Of a stretch of DNA of 64,000 nt, positions 48,128 to 58,991 are shown piece by piece. Where the stretch lies: positions 24,216,001 through 24,280,000 of the forward strand of contig NC_080574.1 of assembly GCF_029962835.1 (NCBI RefSeq), read 5' to 3'. Position 1 is the stretch's first letter. Each line of letters starts with the position of its first letter. The notes beneath the pieces were generated by a model. The model had not been told where the DNA came from, did not search any database, and was given only the letters and a program-made list of their open reading frames with translations. Both the position numbers and the translations under genes were made by a program. Source of the DNA: Magnolia sinica (lineage: Eukaryota; Streptophyta; Magnoliopsida; Magnoliales; Magnoliaceae).

Positions 48128-48718
48128 TCTAACCTTAAATGGGGCTGATTAGGTGAGGCCTCATACTCACCCAAGACGGTGCGGCCTTTTATCGTGGGAC
48201 CCACCTTGACTCACATATTTTGTATCCACGCCATCCATCCCTTTTTTCATATCATTTTAGGGCATTATCCTAAAAATAATGCAGATCCAATTTTCACGTG
48301 GACCATAAACTGTGGTGATTTACAACTAATGGGCCACAAAAGTTTGGGACATATTTGTCCTTACCCTTCAACAGGCGTATGTGACCTTATAGATGGATTG
48401 GATGGCAAATAATCACTACAGAAACATTAAGGTGTGCCCTAAGAAATTTTTAATGGCAGGGCATTCAACCATCACTGTTTCCTATGACATGGTCCACCTG
48501 ATTATTGGACCATTTTTATTATAATATCCTAAAATGATATGGAAAATGGATGGACAGTGTGGATACATGATACATATATCAAGGTGGTAAGAAGTCTAAA
48601 AATGATCTTAAAAAATAGATGGATGGCATGGATAAATAATACATGCATCAAGGTGGGCCCCACAGTAGGGGCCCTACTGTCTTGGATGAGCCGGGGGTCT
48701 TATATAATTTGCTCCCCT
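48128..48718. mobile_element. Palindromic MITE, long form (copy 11) with duplicated right arm
   Basis: The left end ATTAGGTGAGGCCTCATACT...CCCACCTTGACTCACATA mirrors the right end CATGCATCAAGGTGGGCCCC. The right arm occurs twice: CTAAAATGATATGGAAAATG...ATATCAAGGTGG (about 48529-48586), then CTAAAAATGATCTTAAAAAA...CATCAAGGTGGGC (about 48596-48660). Confidence 0.8.
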
Positions 48719-49995
48719 TGAGTCTGCCCTATCCAGATTTCCCTGACAATTTTCATTTTAGAAGGGTTTAGCATTCACGAATCACAAGGGCCTCCATCAT
48801 TGAGTTTGTAAAAAGTGGGGCATGCACAGTTGATAAATGATGTTGAATGGGTTGTAGACCCATTCTTAGCAAAGATGGATGGAAAGAAGCTCAAATGGAA
48901 ATGGACATGGTTCATCAAATTAGGGAAAATCTCATAGGACATGATGTAACTAATCCCTAAACACATTAGAATTGAAGAAATTCATTGGAATTATCATTCA
49001 AAGTGCGGACTACAAATCAACTATAACTTTTGATCATCATGGGATGCAAGATTTAGAGAATGTATGACCTGTGAATTTTGACTGGAATAGATTATCCAAG
49101 CCCAACCGACTCTCATAAGCGGGCTCCATCCACTTTGCAAGAAAAAGACTCATTCAAAATTACTGTTTTTCCAAAAATTTATTATAAAAGTTGAGCGTAC
49201 ATCTTTCATATTAAAGATTTAATAAGTGATCTCTTTTTGAGATTTATTTTTTATCATGTTAGGAATTATCCGACAAAGTTAAATTATAATTTTTATTTTT
49301 AATAAAAATTACTATTTTAGGTAAGTCTTGATTTAAACGAATTAAAACTCTTAATTGGGATTTACATTTTATTGTTTAAAACATTATAACTTCTTTTTGA
49401 AGACATTAATAGAATATTTTTGAACTTTCCTTTAATTCTTATATATTAAAAAAACATTACACCTTGTGAATTTAAGTAGAGGATACAGTACTGTTCTACT
49501 TCTAGCTGAGATACACCCCTTCCCTGTGCCAATAAAGACCATTGATCTAATGGGCCCAACGTGGATGGAGGACTACCAAAATCCAAATGGAATGGTCCCA
49601 CCGAGTGGTGTCCTCAAAACGAACAGCTAAGATCCACTTTCAGCAGAAAAAGGCCAAAATATTTCTGGCTACGATCTTCCGATCAGGGATATGGGCCCCA
49701 CTTGTACAAACCTATCACTGCAGGAGATACTGCACATGCCCCACTGAAGTATCTAATGACCAAACAGACCAGATCGTATGACCACTGGATCTAGGTCATT
49801 ATCCAAAAACCAGATTGATCAAACGATCCTAGCCTACAATTAATGGGCATTTGCTTGTTAAAACAGGACCCCTAACTGTTTTCATCGTAACCGTCCATTT
49901 AAAAGTCTATGGATGAGTCAATAACAAAACGAAGTCAGTGTATCTAAAGTAGGGGTCATGACTGGACGGTTTAATGTGAGTTAGTTGCATGTCAC
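48719..49995. other. No gene seen; AT-rich then GC-richer intergenic DNA
   Basis: The stretch 49160-49460 is strongly AT-rich. From 49490 composition rises. ORFs at 49561-49794 are short and without domains. Confidence 0.5.
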
Positions 49996-50019
49996 GTGCG
50001 CAGATTCCTGATGCCTGTG

Positions 50020-50540
50020 TATCAACTATCATGCTCTGTCAGAGTATCGAAGTTCTTTCTCATGATTAAGAGCCCATCTGGCATCCTCTCACGACAAATC
50101 GGACGGTCCTCCCGTAACCTGTATGTGGCAGGTCAGTGGAAGCTTGACACGTCTCCTTCATGTATACTTGAGATCACATGCGACCGCATCCACGACAATG
50201 ACATGGCCCACTTGCTCAGACCGCCTGACGCCGATTTCCTTTGCCCCTGCCACGACAATGACCTCGACTACCTAGTTGACACCTCACGGTCTTGACGAAG
50301 GGGACGGTTCTGTATGCCCACCTTGAGGGCCGACCTCGATCGCCGGTCTCAATTGAGGGACTCGACCTTAGAGGTTAGCTTCAGCTATCGACTTAAGAGG
50401 TTGGCCTTGGCTATCAACGTCGACCCCAACGTTGAATATGGACCACTATTAGAGGAGAGGAGGAGAGATCCCCTCTTTATACCAGAAGGGTTTTCTCCGA
50501 TATGTTCACCAAGGATCACGCAAAGATAAGCGCAGTATAT
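50020..50540. other. Compositionally distinct GC-rich block, unidentified
   Basis: Two adjacent open frames (49996-50295 and 50314-50529) lie in a block richer in G+C and in CGA/GAC than its AT-rich surroundings. A CCACGACAATGAC word occurs twice (about 50190 and 50251), and CTCGATCG, CTCGACC and GTCGACC words recur. The CCCCTCTTTATACC near 50469 is promoter-like. It could be an LTR remnant; no family was recognised. Confidence 0.4.
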
Positions 50541-51214
50541 CCGGAGAAAGACCCATTTTATGATACATCTCTAACATATTCATTGCCAAATGCTTTGGTG
50601 GTATCAAATGTTATAATTATTAGAAAAGTAAGAGTTTTTTGTACACAACGGAGTATATAAGAAAACGATAATGAAACGATCAAATTTATCGGGTTCAAGG
50701 CTTGACTTGAATAGTCAATTTCTTAAGATAGATTTGTTGCTTTTTTTTCTAAAATTTTCAGCAAGTGCAAATGAAGGAAATCTGCAAATTGTCTTCAGGA
50801 TACAATGAACTTTCAATCTGATTTTCAACACGAAAATTTGCACATCTAAGTGTTGAACAGATCTCTAGTTTTGACACCGATATGCCTTAAGACGTTTAGA
50901 AAAAATTTCGCAAGAGATTAGATCAATAGTAATTGCATAAAAGATGATATAATCTTAAGGATTAAGAGTATCTTCTTCTAAATTATATTATGTAAAATTT
51001 ATATCAATTGAAAGGCTATGGATTTCTTCCTGAAGAGGTGCTAAAGAGGCTCTTCAAGAAATTCAAACCTATTCACTGCAAATAATTGTCTTTCCATGAA
51101 AGGACATGACTCTTTTCCTATGACAGTTATTTCTGTACCCATTCAGACAGGAGCAGTTATCTAACAGGAAAAATTATATCCACATAAGCGACACGTGGCA
51201 TAAGTGTCACATGT
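50541..51214. other. No gene seen
   Basis: AT-rich unique-looking sequence without domains or clear repeats. Confidence 0.5.
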
Positions 51215-51412
51215 ACAATCATGTCATAATTACTCTCAATCATAAAAAAGTAATAAAACATCAGGGTAGACTCACACAAGTGCGAAGTGCGCCTAATAAA
51301 GCGTTCAAGCAGCCTTATAGCCCACGCCGCGCGCGTGTGCGAACGGTGAGATTTGAATCCTGGTTGCATAAACAGAACCCCTTCTCTTACCGACTGGCCA
51401 TACACACTATTT
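51215..51412 (-). mobile_element. tRNA-derived SINE (family 3)
   Basis: The reverse complement starts near TATGGCCAGTCGGTAAGAGA (A-box-like), then AGGATTCAAATCTCACC (B-box-like), GCACACGCGCGCGGCG, GTGTGAGTCTACCCTGATG and a TTTTATTACTTTTTTATG end. The tRNA-like head and unrelated body suggest a separate SINE family. It is not a functional tRNA. Confidence 0.5.
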
Positions 51413-52374
51413 ATAAAAAGTTTAAATAATTAATATATTTATTTACTTTTAAAATTAACTTTTATTTTTAAAATTTATTTTTATTATGAAAAACACAACA
51501 ATAAGAAGGGACCCTCCTCACAGAAAAAGGTATACTCAATTTACCCTAGCCTGATCATAACCTTTTGGGCCCTATATTGTCTTAGGCATCAAGGGCCCTT
51601 GGTTTTGCAGATACACGGTGGGCTAGCAGGGACGGTCAGGTTTGACCTTTAATAGTCAACACAGTGCGGTAGGTACCCAAAAACGGGTATAAGCAGCCCC
51701 CAGCTTAAAAACCTTTAAAAAGAAGAAAAATAAATAAAAAGAAAGCGACCAGGCCTTGCACGCGGCAGCAGAGGTGGTGGATCCAGACCGTCCATCTAGC
51801 AGCCCATATCTGTCAGTTCTGGTGAGCATTGACCATGGCATGCTACTGATCAAATCCACAGTATGATTCATTCATTCTCCTCGTCCAACTACCAAAAGTA
51901 TCATCTTCGGTGAAAAACAGTATCATCAACAGCGGATATTGTGAGGCTATTCGTGTAGGACCATTTGGGACATGCCCCGGTCCAAAAACGAAGATGTTCC
52001 TTTCATCAGGTGGGCCATATATGTACATTGACTGATTGTTAGTCATTTTCCCATCCACCCCTAGAAATGCATCAAACCCGACCCGTGGTCTACTAAACAG
52101 GCAAATAATTACTGCCCAAACCCGAATTAGAAGCGGGTCAGTCCAGTAGACCCCAAGGGCGACCCGACCCATTGCAACCCCTAACCATATCCCATGAATG
52201 CAAGATCCTGACCATTCAACAAAGGGAGCCCACATTGGTTAGGCGAACCACGGCCCACTAAAATCCTCAAAATCCAATCTAAACCATTCATATTTTAAAT
52301 CAATAACGAATCATAACTTCACAAGAAAAACTTCATTTTAACTTATTAAAAAAAATAATAATAGAAGAACCGTT
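51413..52374. other. 3' flank of the VQ gene
   Basis: AT-rich sequence lies at 51420-51490. A GGGTCGGG/CCCGACCC repeat piece lies at about 52040-52190. The VQ 3' UTR would occupy the right edge (minus-strand transcription). No other gene was seen. Confidence 0.5.
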
Positions 52375-52998
52375 TCAAGATTCATGGGCTCTTGGAGAAG
52401 TGAGTGGAAACAATGGGAGTAACTCCGGTTCAGCATTTCCCAATCTAGACCGGGGTGATGGATGCAGATAAAACCGCCTCTCTTTGATCGCCCGCTCTTC
52501 TTCCTCGCTATTCAAATCCGAAGAATCCGATTTTCCACGGTCGAGGATCGATAGGTTCGAGAAATCCGTAGAAGGGCTTGTGATATAGCCAGTACTCGAG
52601 GGGGATTGATTCGCTGGAGTCGTAGGAAAGCCGACTAGTTTGGAAGGGGATAGACCTGGTTCGGTTGCTTGAAGACCGGGTTTGGAGGGTGAGTGAACCG
52701 GTTGGCCCGGTTTGAAGTGGAAACCGGGTTTTATTATCTCTAACTTCGGCCTTGAGTACTGCCTTCTCTCGTGGAGTTTGAAGGTGGGCCTTTTGACACA
52801 TATGGGCTTTTGGGCCGAGGTCGTTTGTGGGGTCCCTTTGGAAGTATCCGTTGGAGGAGACACTGTTGGGGCCTGGCGGTCCTCGTCAGGCGCACCAGTT
52901 AAGCGCTGGACAAGCTCCCGGAAGGTGTTTGTGTCTGCCTGGACGAATGTCGTTAGGGACGTCGAATCCTGAGGGGCCCAGCTTTCCGGTTTTTCCAT
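52375..52998 (-). CDS. VQ motif-containing protein (VQ4/VQ31/VQ33-like)
   Basis: This single-exon gene encodes 207 residues. The VQ motif FRELVQRLTG lies at residues 26-35 (FxxxVQxxTG) after the typical TTFVQADTNTF lead-in. This motif binds the C-terminal domain of group I/IIc WRKY factors. The middle is Ser/Pro/Lys-rich with many SP/TP pairs (possible MAP-kinase sites). The end carries AIKERRFYLHPSPRSR (about 170-185) and PELLPLFPLTSPR, shared by the MPK3/MPK6-targeted VQ proteins. Members are nuclear regulators of defence and stress genes, and VQ genes in this clade usually lack introns, as here. The start is the first ATG of the frame and gives MEKPESWAPQDS, close to family N-termini. No neighbour shares its function. 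The ORF on the opposite strand is a shadow. Confidence 0.93.
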   Translation of the reverse strand: MEKPESWAPQDSTSLTTFVQADTNTFRELVQRLTGAPDEDRQAPTVSPPTDTSKGTPQTTSAQKPICVKRPTFKLHERRQYSRPKLEIIKPGFHFKPGQPVHSPSKPGLQATEPGLSPSKLVGFPTTPANQSPSSTGYITSPSTDFSNLSILDRGKSDSSDLNSEEEERAIKERRFYLHPSPRSRLGNAEPELLPLFPLTSPRAHES

Positions 52999-55028
52999 CG
53001 ATGTCTGGTGGGCTGAATGAATTCTAGTGCCCCACTTACTGAGCCATGGTATTTCAAGAGCTGTAGTGAGTTCTAGACCCTAGAAACTGCCTGCACATTA
53101 AAAGCCGAGTATCAGATACATGAAATCAGTGTATCAAATGAGATGGGCCTGACTAAAGTGGGCCCATAGAAAACTTGTCATTTTGGCCCAAGCCCATCTT
53201 GAGCCCATTTAAAAAAGGCCAGGAAGGCCATTTGGGTTTGTAGCTTGATTAGACTTTATTGTTAGATGGACCCCACAACAGATCCCAACCATCCTACAGC
53301 TGCCAGAGTGGGACCATCTGAATTATTCATCCCTCAGTTGAAATTCTGGGACCAGATGAATGATAGGACTCCAAACTATCAACAATTTCGAAAGTCCTGT
53401 GACATAACTCCAGTTGTGTTCGTCAACCACTCGGTATCCAGAGCGCGTCCCGTTCAGTGGGGCCCACATGCTAAGACGATGTGAACCGTCTATGTTTACA
53501 AGTCACTATAAGAAACTTATGCTAAACAGATGATCACGACCATCACTATCTCTAGATGAGTTTAGGACAATTTTAAAAAAATGAAAATAAAATCAATGGG
53601 GCTTACCTTTCAACTCTAAAATTCAAAGGAAAGAATCATACTTGAAGCGTGATTATAGTGTAATATCTTAATAATGGTAGCTACGAGAATATGGATGTTT
53701 CAAATCGTGGGACCATCTCATCATGTGGGCCCATTGGATTGTGACAGGCTGCATCCTAAGTCGCAAAAGAGGCAAAACAAACTCATGCATTGTCTAGACT
53801 AAGCTATTTATAAAAGTCACTATAGCTTTTCTGGAATTTTCTATTACTTCTGCGTGATTAAAATGCGCATGAAATTCTATAACCAAACGACCTCATCATG
53901 ATATGTCAGCTGTCCAACAATCTACGAATTATATATATAAAAAAATGAATATATGTAAAAGTTAGGCCAGCATTAGAGTGCATTAGATGGGTGGAATACC
54001 CTGATTTTTGGGAAGGGCATTTGAAAGTGAGCCCCACCTTACAGATGGTTAGGATCTCTCACACGTGTGTGCCATGTTGGCACATGAGTTCGGCATAAAC
54101 ACATGAATATGATTAATTTGTCTATGCACTTGAATAATAAGACCACTTTACATGTGGACTCACGTGTCTCCGTACGAGATTTTTTTTTTTTTTTTTAAAA
54201 AGAAGAAAAAGAAGAAGAAGCTCTTAAGGGGACTTCCATTGCAAGGAAACTTATAAAAATCATGACCATCTGACCATGAGGTGGGCCACTCATGTTATCA
54301 TGTAAATTGATTTTGGACCATTGGATGATTTCTATGATTTGTAGATTTGTTTTGTACGTGTGGCTAATGATTCATCCACAGTGGGGCCATTAGGTCAATC
54401 ATCATGTTAGTAAATCATTAGCCTGAACCATCAGCTTGATTCTTCAGATAATTACGGCCGCTACAAGGAGCTGGACCGCTATAAAACATGGCTAATTAGG
54501 TATCAGTTTCTGTTTACAATTTGCACCGTTGATCAGTGGGCGCCTATTTTCTGTAAATAAAGAAAATTTATAGATATCCATGAATCCTTAGCTCTACATA
54601 TTCAAGTATTTTTACCTTGCCATCCACACGCAATCACACATTCCAAAACACGTGTGATAAATCTAAGCTTTCCACCAGGTTAGAACTTAGAAGGTAATCT
54701 TTTTTTTGAAAAAAATTTATTTACCTAAAAATAGAGTCTTTTGTTATTTAGATGGTTCACCACGTTGAAATTTTTTCTAGCCGTTCATTTGTTTTGTACG
54801 TCTGTCCCAGTAGGATATTTAAATTGTAAGCTCAAATTTCACGTATTTCATATTGTCACACGTGCCTATGCGTATATAGGGTAGGACCCTACGTGTGCAT
54901 GAGATGTATACCATCTTGAGATGTGGTTGTAGAGTCACGTGACAATGCTCTGAATCATATAGGACTCGTTTGGATGCCTATAAATTACATTAGCTGTAAA
55001 TGATTTACCAGTAGCTCATTGTCAGGCA
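52999..55028. other. Upstream flank of the VQ gene; no other gene
   Basis: This includes the minus-strand VQ promoter. GTCAA (TTGAC W-box core on the coding strand) occurs near 53424. ACACGTGTGTGCCATGTTGG lies near 54061, a T tract at 54180-54196 and AAGAAG repeats after it. There is no clear TATA box. Confidence 0.45.
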
Positions 55029-55556
55029 GAAGTGGATTGGGTGAGAACCTGCACTCCCCTCAATTACCGTGGGGCCCACCTCAATGCATGTATTCTGTAT
55101 CTACACCATCCATCCGTTTTTCCAGATCATTTTAGGGCAATACCCTAAAAATAAAGAAAACCCAAGTCTCAGGTGGACCACACTCTAGGAAACAGTGGTG
55201 AGTAAACACCCTACCATTAAAAATTTCTTAGGTCGCAGCTTAATGTTTCCGTGGTGTTTATTTTCCATCCAATATGTTGATAAGGTCACAGAAACCTTGA
55301 CGAAGGTAAAAACCAAATACCAGATTGATCCAGAACTTTTGTAGCCCATTAATGGTTAATCACCACTGTTTCCTATGATATGGTCCACCTGATAATTGGA
55401 TCTGCTTTAATTTTTGAAAAATCCCCTAAAATGATCTAAGAAAACGTATGGACAGCATGAACATAGAATACATACATCAAAGTAGGCCCCACCGTAAGGA
55501 CCACACCGTCTTGGGTCTTGGGTGAGTCCGGGGCTCTCACCTAGTTCGCTCCTTCC
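55029..55556. mobile_element. Palindromic MITE, long form (copy 12)
   Basis: AGTGGATTGGGTGAGAACC...ACCGTGGGGCCCACCTCAAT is inverted against CATCAAAGTAGGCCCCACCG and TCCGGGGCTCTCACCTAG. The internal TCTCAGGTGGACCACACTCT and GATATGGTCCACCTGATAAT pair is clear. Confidence 0.8.
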
Positions 55557-57659
55557 ATATATAAAATTTTATTCGTAAGTGAGTTACAGTTTATAAGATA
55601 AAATTTTCATTTAAAAATTAAAAAAGAAATATTTTTATTTACCATATTTTAAAAAAAAAAACAATATTTAATTAACTTATACTTAAAAGTCATTTTAAAT
55701 AAAAGTCACAACTTAAAAATTAAAACATAAAAAAGAAATCCCCCTTTTTTATTAAAAAAATTATTATTATTACTATTATTATTATTATTATTTTTACACA
55801 CGCACACACACCCCCACACACTCACGTAGTGGAATTTCCCCACATGAAAAAAAATAAAAAAATCCCCTTATATAAAGAGGCTTACATTAAAATTTCAACG
55901 ATGGTAAAGCTCCTAAGAGTGGCCACAAAAGCAACTGTTAAAGCAGTGGCCTCCAATCAAAGAAAAGTATTAAATATTAATGGTGAAAACATTCAAATCT
56001 AAAGATTTTTTCAGACCGTCAATTAATATCCCACCATGTGAAGTTCCCTGTTACAAGTGCAAGTGCAAGTGCTTTTTACTTATGTACTGCATGGAAAACT
56101 AAGAACAGAAGAAGAGGATTACTAAAATACACTCCGATGTATGTTACTAGATACGTGCAGAACGTTAGGCAATGGATCTGAGATCATATTTCAATGATCT
56201 GAACCGTTTATATGATGGACCTCACGATGGATGGAGGATAAACGTATAAAATATTTAGATTGGAATATATTAGCCATCTGATCACTTGAGTCTTTCTCCT
56301 TAAACATGAAGACTAGTGAAAAGGGTTGAAATACCTACCGTTAAATTACTGACGTTTCCTGTTACAATTTGTGGGATGTACTCTAGCAATCTTATGTAAA
56401 ATTTTTTATAAAAAAAAAAAACAGAGAACATGTTCTACTAACCGCTTAACTCCATTTTCACCCCCGGATTTTGCATTGAATAACAAAATTGCCACTTTCT
56501 TCAATGGCGAGTCCGCTGTTGAAGTATGAGAATGGAAATTAGATTAAAACCGTTTCAAATTTCATAACCGTTGGATTTCTTTCTACATTTCTTATATTTT
56601 TAAGAGAAATAAAAACAGAGGAAATACAGAGCTCTCTCGAATTTCTGCAACTTTCAGCAAAAAAAATAAAAATCAGTTTCTGAAATTCCCGTCAAAGGGA
56701 TTGTCAAAATTTCATAAGAAAGCTTGATTTTTATACACAGAAAATTCATTCCCAAAAACCCAAAAAAAAAAAAAAAGCAATGAGTTTTTGTTTCTTTTAA
56801 TTGCAATATTAATTTGTTGATATCAATCTACTTATTTTAAAATTACAGACCAAGAAAATTCAATGAATAAATATCAGCATATAGAAGAAGTCTAAAAACT
56901 AGAAATTCCAACAAAATTCCGACAGCAAATTATGAAAGAAAATCTTGTAAATTCCATCACAACCCACAAGGAAAAGCTTGTCGGAATAATCAAGGATCTC
57001 AGAAATTTAAATAATCCTTTAAAGTTCACTGTAAATTCTAACTACCCAAAGAAATATAGTTGAAAAAAAAAGTTGGTTCTCCAAAAATAAAAATAAAAAT
57101 AAAAAATAAACTGAATTTTAAGGATACCCAGAACAGAATTCAGTAGAAAAAGAAAAGAAAAAGAAAAGAGAGATCATAAAATCTCTATAATTTTCTACAA
57201 ATGTATATAAAGAAATTCCCATCAATTCCCAGAAATCAAAATTACCTAAATAACTCAGAAGTTCTGAAGCAACCAGTTACCTGAAATTTAGAAGGACTAT
57301 GAAGAAGAGAAAAAAGAAGAATTGCAAATGTCTTGGAATTGAATAGAACTCGCGATTTCATTAAGACCCAAAAATTCCAAAAAAATAAAATAAAAAATCA
57401 GTAATCTCCGCAGCAGGACAAAATAATAAATTCTTAGAGAAATCAAACAAAGACAGAAAATCAACAAACAATGGAAATTTAACAGAACCCAGTACGAAAA
57501 TTCAGTTGGAAAAAGGTAAAAGATTACAAAACCTCATCAAATATTCAAAAAGGAATTTTTTTTTTTTAAAAAAAAAAACAGAATCTTGTAATTTCATGAA
57601 GACACAGAAATAAGATCCCAGGAATCTAAATTTAAAGGAAAACCCAACTAAAATATATG
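55557..57659. other. AT-rich stretch, no gene seen
   Basis: An (ATT)n run at 55762-55793 is followed by ACACACGCACACACACCCCC and GTGGAATTTCCCCACATG, a truncated minus-strand SINE family 1 tail. From 56450 to 57659 the plus strand is A-rich, that is T-rich on the minus strand, as in a plant intron. Confidence 0.45.
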
Positions 57660-57800
57660 AAAATTCAAATACCAACCTCGTAAATCTTCCGCAATTTCAA
57701 TAACTCTCGCCTTTTATCCAGAAAGGAAAGCGACCCAACAGAAGAGAGAGAGAGAGGAGATGAGACTCTCCCCCTTTTCTTCTTTTTCTTTTCCCTCCCT
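57660..57800 (-). promoter_or_regulatory. Leader-like segment on the minus strand
   Basis: On the minus strand, CT-rich sequence (TCTCCTCTCTCTCTCTCTTC, around 57735-57760) leads into a GC-moderate stretch. That stretch ends GATTTACGAG|GTTGGTATTT and is followed by long T-rich sequence, as in a non-coding first exon plus intron. No matching coding exon was found downstream on this strand before the VQ gene. Confidence 0.25.
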
Positions 57801-57999
57801 TCTACGAAACGTTAGTTGTTAAACGGTGGAAAACGAGGAGAGAAACGCGTCTGTGCTGATAAAGAGAGCGAGAGAGAGGCGTTGTGGGCTGGGAATGCAG
57901 AGACGCCAGTTAGGACAAAACAAGGGGAGCCTCAGACACTAGAACCGCCACCCTACCACGTCATACGTTTGTTCAAGGAACCGGATTGCTGGGACACTG

Positions 58000-58431
58000 G
58001 TTGTAAGCTAGGTGGGGTCCACAGTGATATTGATTACAAATCCACTCCGTCCATCCGTTTTGCAAGATCCTGCTAGGGAAAGAGCCCAAAAATTAGCCGG
58101 ATCTAAAACTCAAGTGGGCCACACCCTCAAAAAAACTGGGAAATGAAATGACTAATGTTGAAACCTTCCCAGGGTCCACCTTGATGTTTATATGCCATCC
58201 AAACCGTTCGTAAGGTCATATCCTCTGCGATAAACTGAAAAGACAAAAATCTTAGACTGACACAGAACTACTCTCCCACGAAAGTTTCAACGGCGGTCGT
58301 TCAATCCTCACTGTTTCCTGTCGTGTGGCCCCACCTAATTTTGTCGTCTCTGTCTTAACAGGAGGTGGAAAAACGGATGGACGGGGTGAATTTCTTACAA
58401 ACAACACGGTGGGCCCCACCTAGCTTACAAC
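58000..58431. mobile_element. Palindromic MITE, short form (copy 13), best-preserved ends
   Basis: The 432-bp element starts GTTGTAAGCTAGGTGGGG and ends with the exact inverse CCCCACCTAGCTTACAAC. The arms differ by one base over 23. No clear target duplication was seen next to them. It is probably among the younger copies. Confidence 0.85.
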
Positions 58432-58548
58432 TCTGCCGTCGGGCGTAGCAGGCAGTCCGTTTGGTTTGCTGAAGGCTTCACTGTCACCGCGGATATCCTG
58501 GTGATTCACGCGGCGGAATTTGATTGGGCCGTAGCCGAGCATAACTAT

Positions 58549-58991
58549 CGTACTGAGTAAACTCTGTGAGGTCCACCATGATTTATGTATTATATCCGCT
58601 CCGTCCATCCATTTTAACAGATAATTTTAGGGCTTGAGCCTAAAAATGAGGCATATCCAAGGTCAAATGGACCACACCACAGGAAACAGTTGAATTGAAC
58701 ATCTACGGTTGAAAATTTATTGGGGTCCACAGAAGTTTTGGATCAATTTTATATTTGTTTTTTCCCTTCATCCATGTCTCTATGATCTTATGAACAGGTA
58801 ATATGGGGCCTAGAAAGGTTTCAACGGTGGAAATCATTATCCACACTGTTTCCAGTGGTATGATCCACTTGATTTTTGAATATGCTTCAATTTTTGGATC
58901 AACCCCTAAAATTAGATATTAAAAAAACGGATGGACGGCGTGGATAGACCACATACATTCAAGGTGGGCCTAACTGAGTTTACTCAGGACG
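58549..58991. mobile_element. Palindromic MITE, short form (copy 14)
   Basis: The ends CGTACTGAGTAAACTC and GAGTTTACTCAGGACG are inverted repeats that differ in one base. The inner arms CCGTCCATCCATTTTAAC and AAAACGGATGGACGGCGTGG pair as in other copies. Only about 117 bp separates it from copy 13. Confidence 0.85.

Noticed and set aside
49996-50529. Two consecutive ORFs as a possible gene
   Set aside because: No domain, no splice logic, likely repeat-derived; kept only as an unidentified block.
52712-52972. Plus-strand ORF opposite the VQ gene
   Set aside because: Shadow of the well-supported minus-strand VQ protein.
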